From assembly GCF_027596085.1 (NCBI RefSeq), contig NC_072472.1:17237971-17301970 (forward strand): a DNA stretch of 64,000 nucleotides. Direction: 5' to 3'. The position numbers and the translations under genes were made by a program. The stretch is from Anoplopoma fimbria (lineage: Eukaryota; Chordata; Actinopteri; Perciformes; Anoplopomatidae). The notes below the pieces were generated by a model. That model did not search any database and was not told where the DNA came from. It saw nothing but the letters and a program-made list of their open reading frames with translations. How positions within the stretch are numbered: the first letter of the stretch is position 1; every line of letters starts with the position of its first letter. This document shows, piece by piece, positions 60,401 to 64,000 of this stretch.

Positions 60401-62039
60401 CCAACCTGACAGAACTGGAGAGGATCTGCAAGGAAGAATGGCAGAGGATCCCCAAATCCAGGTGTGAGAAACTTGGTGCATCATTCCCAAGAAGACTCAT
60501 GGCTGTACTAGCTCAAAAGGGTGCTTCTACTCAATACTGAGCAAAGGGTCTGAATACTTATGACCATGTGATATTTCAGTTTTTCTTTTTTAATAAATTT
60601 GCAAAAATTTCTACATTTCTGTTTTTTTCTTCGATTTTAGCAAATGGCTGCAATGAAACAAAGGGTGAAAAATTTAAAGGGGTCTGAATACTTTCCGTAC
60701 CCACTGTATGTACAGTGACTTGCAAGTTATTAAATCTGATTAAAAGTTATCAAGTTCTTTGGATTAAAGGATATTTACACATTATTTTCATTCAATATTA
60801 TTTTTTTCAAATCCATATGTTCTACCAATAATATAGACAGAATTATAATAAAAAGAAAAACATCTCCATGTGAAAAAATTTCACCAGTAGACCTTTTCAA
60901 AGAACATTAAAAACGTCATGCTCATGCTTTTTGGCAAACTCACGACATGCTTTCATATGTTTGTTCTTGAGTAATGGCTTCTTTAGTCATGCTCCCATAC
61001 AGCCCAGTTTAACGCAAAACTCTAGATATGGTTGAGTGGTGCACCCTAACTTCACTCTAAGTTACTGCACTTTGTCGCTCTTTCAAAATTATTTTTGGGA
61101 TTCTTGGTGGTTTCCATCACAAGCTTTCTTCTTACTCAGCTGCTGAGGGACGGCCTTGTCAAGGCAGTTCATGTGTAATATGATGCAGCTTCCATTTCCT
61201 GGCTATTGATCAAACACTGCTCACTGGGATATCCAAACACTTTGATACTATTTTGTAGCCTTTCCTAATTGTGTTCTCATGTGAGCCCATTTTCTCATCT
61301 GTGTTAAGTGCTTTCAGAGCATGGGTATTGAAAGCTAATGCATACAACATAATTCAGTTATGTATTTTTCTTGCAAATATTTCCTCACTTTTACAATCAA
61401 ATATTTACAGCAAGCTAAATCTCAATGTATCATTTGTTATTCAGAAAAACCTGATGACTATTAAGGGGGTTAAATAAATGAGTATTAATTGGTCCTCTGT
61501 CATTGCAAGACACGGCCATGTAAAGCTGTGTATCATCAGCATAGGTATGGAAAGAGATGCTGGGCCTCCCGATGACACTACCAAGGGTTATTGTATATAG
61601 ATTAAAAAGTAGCGGCCCTAAAATTGATCCTTGGGCTACCCCACAAGTTATTTTACAGTTTGTTGAAAAGTGATCATCTATAAAAACAAAGAACTGTCAG
61701 CCCAAGAGATAAAATAGGAGGCAGATCAATTGAAAACAGTTCAAGAAAGGGTAATCCCCTCAGTGTATTGAAAATATATATTTTTTTATCCCTTTAATGT
61801 AAATGTTCTGTTACTGCACATGACTTTGTGGTTATTTTAGCACAAAATATGCCACATAGTGTTGCATTCTATGATGCTGATGCTTTGTCTTTAGGTTTCA
61901 GAAATCTCCATGTGGACGACCAAATGACTGTCATTCAACATTCCTGGATGGGCGTGATGGTGTTTGCACTGGTTTGGAGGTCTTACAAGAATGTCAACGG
62001 CAGGATGCTTTACTTCGCCCCGGATCTTGTGTTCAATGA
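43845..62039 (+). CDS. ar: Androgen receptor, exons 1-5 (3' part beyond window)
   Basis: A ligand-activated nuclear receptor for androgens that dimerises on response elements. Exons: 43845-44908, 52066-52217, 52396-52512, 57563-57841, 61895-62039, all with GT-AG borders and agreeing phase. The lengths 152, 117 and 145 of exons 2, 3 and 5 equal those of human AR. They encode 585 complete residues. Exons 6-8 (end of the ligand-binding domain) are not in the window. The start is the first ATG in frame (context CAGCATGG); the frame is open upstream only to a TTG. P-box residues CGSCKVFF mark the steroid-receptor class, and EQWYPGGM and RKLKKIG identify AR. It is one of the teleost AR copies; alpha or beta is not decided. 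Introns are 7.2, 0.18, 5.0 and 4.1 kb. Confidence 0.96.
48782..49483. mobile_element. Non-autonomous hAT-like element (about 700 bp)
   Basis: Begins CAGTGGTGGAATATAACTAA and GTACATTTACTCAAGTACAA, and ends CAAGGACCTGAATAG ... CCACTG, with GTACTTTTTAATGCAC in between. From memory this matches an abundant percomorph repeat whose ends are CAGTGGTGGAA and TTCCACCACTG. The outermost CAGTGG/CCACTG inverted ends are kept here but the next bases of the 3' end have diverged. The possible 8-bp duplication (CATTTTGG / TGTTTTGC) matches at five positions only. Confidence 0.6.
51356..51424. repeat. (TA)n microsatellite
   Basis: About 33 TA units with one interruption (ATAATA at 51371). Long TA tracts can form cruciforms and are prone to length change. 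Confidence 0.95.
51600..51630. repeat. Poly-C and (CA)n compound tract
   Basis: Ten C residues run directly into nine CA units and a CCCC end. The CA run may adopt Z-DNA; the C run may form G-rich structures on the other strand. Confidence 0.95.
52066..52217 (+). CDS. ar: ar exon 2: first zinc finger
   Basis: Zinc-binding cysteines are C376, C379, C393 and C396 (CLIC and CGSC). The P-box GSCKV recognises the steroid half-site AGAACA. Human CLICGDEASG is [10 protein letters not shown] here, a conservative change also seen in other steroid receptors. Confidence 0.97.
52396..52512 (+). CDS. ar: ar exon 3: second zinc finger
   Basis: Cysteines C412, C418, C428 and C431 form the second finger; the D-box ASKND mediates dimer contacts. 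[13 protein letters not shown] begins the bipartite nuclear localisation signal that ends with RKLKK in the next exon. Intron 2 before it is only 178 bp. Confidence 0.97.
52513..57562 (+). other. ar intron 3 (5.0 kb)
   Basis: It holds a perfect AT-rich 20-bp inverted repeat at 52569-52613. No mobile element, RNA gene or alternative exon was recognised in the rest. Confidence 0.6.
52569..52613. repeat. AT-rich palindrome, 20-bp perfect arms, 5-nt spacer
   Basis: AAATATAGTATATTATAATA at 52569-52588 is the reverse complement of 52594-52613. It starts only 57 bp after the donor of ar exon 3. Confidence 0.9.
57563..57841 (+). CDS. ar: ar exon 4: hinge and start of ligand-binding domain
   Basis: Begins in A445 of ARKLKK. 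A short hinge leads to [13 protein letters not shown], which retains the Asn equivalent to human N705 that contacts the steroid. [18 protein letters not shown] keeps the AF-2 lysine equivalent to human K720. Confidence 0.96.
59121..60706 (+). mobile_element. Full-length Tc1-like transposon (1586 bp)
   Basis: The ends CAGTGGGTACGGAAAGTATT and its reverse complement are flanked by TA at 59119-59120 and 60707-60708, the Tc1/mariner target duplication. The inverted repeats are long and of the IR/DR kind. AAGTATTCAGACCC-type direct repeats sit at the outer end (about 59134) and inner end (59321-59340) of the left arm, and at 60540-60559 and 60676-60694 on the right. The left arm spans about 221 bp and the right about 166 bp. 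The difference is a block at about 59198-59247 absent from the right arm. Both ends and the transposase are present. Confidence 0.95.
59500..60540 (+). CDS. Tc1-like transposase, uninterrupted, DD34E triad complete
   Basis: A cut-and-paste DNA transposase for the element that contains it. It has 346 residues from the first ATG. By comparison with Sleeping Beauty the usual start is Met8 (59521), giving 339 residues, the normal family size. The N-terminal half has paired-like helix-turn-helix domains ([16 protein letters not shown], residues 30-45) with a GRPAK linker at 65-69. The glycine-rich box is at 193-201 (HGGGSIMLW). Catalytic residues are D159 (WSDETK), D250 (QQDNDPKH) and E285 (NPIEHLW), with 34 residues between the last two. 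No stop or frameshift is present. A TATA-like TCTATATAAG lies at 59471-59480. Whether it is active cannot be told from sequence. Confidence 0.95.
   Translation: MSEQMRIMRSKELPKELRDRIVARHRSGQGYKIISAALKVPKSTVASIILKWKKYGMTRTLPRPGRPAKLSNRGRRALVREVKKNPKITVAELQRCSREMGESSTESTITAALHQSGLYGRVARRKPLLSARHMKARIEFAKKHMEDSQTMRNKILWSDETKIELFGINSKRYVWRKPGTAHHLPNTIPTVKHGGGSIMLWGCFSAAGTGRLVAIEGKMNAAKYRDILEENLLQSAQDLRLGRRFTFQQDNDPKHTAKITKEWLRNKSVTILDWPSQSPDLNPIEHLWRDLKMAVHQRSPSNLTELERICKEEWQRIPKSRCEKLGASFPRRLMAVLAQKGASTQY
60713..61490 (-). pseudogene. Decayed Tc1-like transposon copy, opposite orientation
   Basis: The left end TA-CAGTGACTTGCAAG resembles a Tc1-type terminus. On the - strand, [28 protein letters not shown] and GRPSAAE align with the helix-turn-helix and GRP linker of Tc1 transposases. 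[17 protein letters not shown] near 60915-60975 aligns with the start of the catalytic part. These pieces lie in different frames with several stops. The catalytic aspartates and glutamate are gone, and no matching right end is visible. It belongs to a different family from the intact neighbour. Confidence 0.8.
61493..61725 (-). pseudogene. L2/CR1-type LINE reverse-transcriptase fragment
   Basis: On the - strand, [18 protein letters not shown] is followed by [26 protein letters not shown]. This is the QGSxLGPLLF and YADD core of a Jockey-superfamily reverse transcriptase. The frame breaks about 25 codons upstream, where SYFISWAD continues out of frame, so this is a dead fragment. Confidence 0.85.
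61895..62039 (+). CDS. ar: ar exon 5: ligand-binding domain helices 4-6
   Basis: [17 protein letters not shown] is followed by [19 protein letters not shown] and [12 protein letters not shown]. The steroid-contacting W741, M742, M745 and R752 (human numbering) are kept. The residue before the tryptophan of WRS is valine, where human AR, GR, PR and MR have glycine. The donor is GTATGT, with the exon ending in GA of the final Glu codon, as in human. Confidence 0.96.
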
Positions 62040-63837
62040 GTATGTACAACTCTGAAGTCTTGAATTCAATTGTGTTCTCTAAAATGATTTAATCAAGGGG
62101 TGACCAACATGCTGTGCTCCTCATTTTATATAGAGATAAGCCCCAGTGTGAGAGTTGGCGCTGTCGAAAACATAATACAGACATATCAGTTTCTCTCTGT
62201 CTACCCTCTCCATCTCTCACAACACAAAGACATCTCTAACATTTTTGGCAGGCTTTTTTGGATCATGTTCATTCAATTCCCCCCTTAGGTGTTCTTTTGT
62301 CAATGTGAGATTAAAGGGAGGAACATTAGTTTCCAGCATTCAAACTTTCACAGCCCTGGGGAAGCTGATTCAGCTCTGAATATTACTCATGACAGACAAC
62401 AGTGGTTTGGTCTGTGTGAGTATTGTTGAGGAATATTAATGGTCTTATTTAGTCACATCAAATGTTTACTGTGGAATCTGTGGAAGTAGAAAATGTAAGT
62501 TGATCTATAAATCAATAATTATTTATTTAAAAGCTCAAGTATTTAGTGTGTTGTGTAAACATAGTATGCCCGGCCTCTTTGAACAACATAATTTTAAGAA
62601 AAGAGTAATTCATAACAGCAGCACTATTTAAGCTATGCATGAATTATTTATGTCTAATTAATGTGCAATGCGTTTGTTCATCAACCGTAACCAAACAAAT
62701 GCATGCAATTTATAGGTTTCATATTTAGAAAAAATGTATCTTTTTTGTGTAAACATATAGCCAATACCACCTCTCCCTTGCTTTATTCATTTTTTATGCA
62801 AACAACAGTAACAATATGTTTGAGTATATCTACGGAATTTGCTTTGGGGAAAACCCCTATCAGATTTTACTGGGCAGGGAAGTTAATGAACAAAACCCAA
62901 ACTGCTCATTTGATGCTGCTCAGTGGCTGACAGACAGTAGTGGTCATACTGGGCAGCTCCCAGTTATGATTGTGTAACTCTGTGACTGAGTGTGAGGCAG
63001 GGTCTTGCTCAACCAATATGCACTGAATAAATACAGCTTTAGGTAACGTAGTTATTCAAATTATCCACGCAACCAAGTGTCAGGAAATATGAAAATTCAA
63101 TAAAGGCTTGAACAATTAATAATATTACCTCACATTGGTGACACTTTTCATGTGAATTACAAAAGCCCAATTTACAACAGCTATTTGCATTTAATTAGAT
63201 GTAGAATTTAGCTGTTAGACAGCTCTATAGCTGCTCTTTGGTTCACTAAACTTAAACCATCTCACGAATAAATGAGGGAGGTCCATTAATGTTTTGTTTT
63301 CTTTCCCTTTTTGCTGTTTTTACTCTCCCTGAATGTGACATCGCAATCATAATGCAAAATAGCGAAAATGTTTTTAACAAGCTGTGGAAACGCAGTGAAC
63401 AGATGTGTCAGTCTTGGCAGGAAGCATCAACATTTATTACAACTGAAGCGAGCACAGTGTTCAGATGTACTTACTGTTTAGGTTTACTCCTGTAGCAATC
63501 AGTAAACCTAAAAGCCGTTGTCTTTTATTAGTTTCTCTAGTTTATGTGTGTATATCATGCAGGTAGTAATTAGTATCTTTCATTAAACCTTTTCTGTCCA
63601 GTAAATGGACACATCTTTTAAACTCCTACCTATCACCATTTTGTAAATTAGGCTTTCCGCAAAATATACCAATGTGGTCTCCAAATGAGATAACCCTGAT
63701 AAAATCACTATGACAACAATGCTATGACATCACCATGGTCATTTTGCCATTTGAAAAGCTTCTTCCACAGACACAGACTGAATCAAACTCTTTGTGATGA
63801 GTAAACTGAACTTGATGTGTGACTTCAGTTAACAAGG
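62040..63837 (+). other. ar intron 5, start
   Basis: Begins with GTATGT. I found no sequence resembling ar exon 6 up to the right edge, so that exon lies beyond the window. No other feature was recognised in this part. Confidence 0.6.
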
Positions 63838-64000
63838 GGCAATGTAGAAGGGCACTCGGAGAGTGCAGACCTCCACCAAGGCCGTTTCCGTGAAAATAAT
63901 GACCTGTGCTTTAGATCCTCTTTAAGATAAGATAGAGTGATAAAGTGTAATGGGTCCTTTTTTGGCCATGGCTTCAGCCTTACATCAAGTTTCATGACAT
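63838..64000. mobile_element. Dispersed fish repeat, cut by the window edge
   Basis: AGAAGGGCACTCGGAGAGTG, then CAGACCTCCACCAAGGCC, and further on AATGGGTCC and CAAGTTTCATGACAT. From memory this series is the common 'GGGCACTCGGAGAGTGCAGA' repeat of percomorph genomes. No coding content is seen; the right end is outside the window. Confidence 0.6.

Larger units (their letters stand above)
57842..61894 (+). other. ar intron 4 (4.1 kb) with nested transposon remains
   Basis: From left to right: unremarkable AT-rich DNA with an A run at 58486-58502, an intact Tc1-like element at 59121-60706, a decayed Tc1-like copy at 60713-61490 and an L2/CR1-type reverse-transcriptase fragment at 61493-61725. 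Exon 5 follows 170 bp later. Confidence 0.8.

Noticed and set aside
62040..64000. Search for ar exon 6
   Set aside because: No stretch encodes the expected continuation (Tyr-Arg-Met-His type) after a suitable acceptor, so the exon is taken to lie beyond the window.

Overview
This window is vertebrate nuclear DNA, almost certainly from a ray-finned (probably percomorph teleost) fish. The evidence is large genes with GT-AG introns, AT-rich intergenic DNA, fish-type Tc1 and non-LTR elements, and several dispersed repeats that I recognise as common in percomorph genomes. I assign no species. No bacterial-style operon, CRISPR array or defence system is present.

Layout: (1) 1-16165, + strand: the complete coding sequence of moesin (msn), 13 coding exons joining to 579 codons plus a stop, with an 8.2-kb first intron and several candidate poly(A) signals. 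(2) 19.0-20.4 kb, + strand: the microRNA gene mir223. The hairpin contains a mature 3p arm identical, as far as I remember it, to the vertebrate miRNA. It lies in a likely spliced primary transcript with PU.1-like and C/EBP-like sites about 1 kb upstream. (3) 24792-27.4 kb, - strand: a GT31 beta-1,3-N-acetylglucosaminyltransferase of the B3GNT3 type, with a one-exon coding region and an upstream 5'UTR exon. (4) 27.4-43.5 kb: a gene-poor stretch with a solo LTR, an L1-type reverse-transcriptase fragment, dispersed-repeat tails and nothing else that I can support as coding. (5) 43845-62039 and beyond, + strand: the androgen receptor (ar), exons 1-5; the last three exons lie past the window. Intron 4 carries a full-length Tc1-like transposon with an uninterrupted DD34E transposase, beside a decayed Tc1-like copy and an L2/CR1-type reverse-transcriptase fragment.

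The order msn - mir223 - ar on one strand matches MSN - MIR223 - AR on human Xq12, so this is a conserved block. VSIG4, HEPH and EDA2R, which lie in the human interval, were not seen; a B3GNT3-like gene occupies that space. The genes do not form one pathway: moesin is a cortical actin linker, miR-223 a myeloid regulator, B3GNT3-like a Golgi glycosyltransferase and AR a nuclear receptor.

The most notable points are the mir223 locus and its control region, the apparently intact Tc1 copy in an ar intron, an unusual glycine-to-valine change in the AR ligand-binding domain, a strong unassigned GC-rich hairpin in msn intron 1, and the compressed gene content between mir223 and ar.
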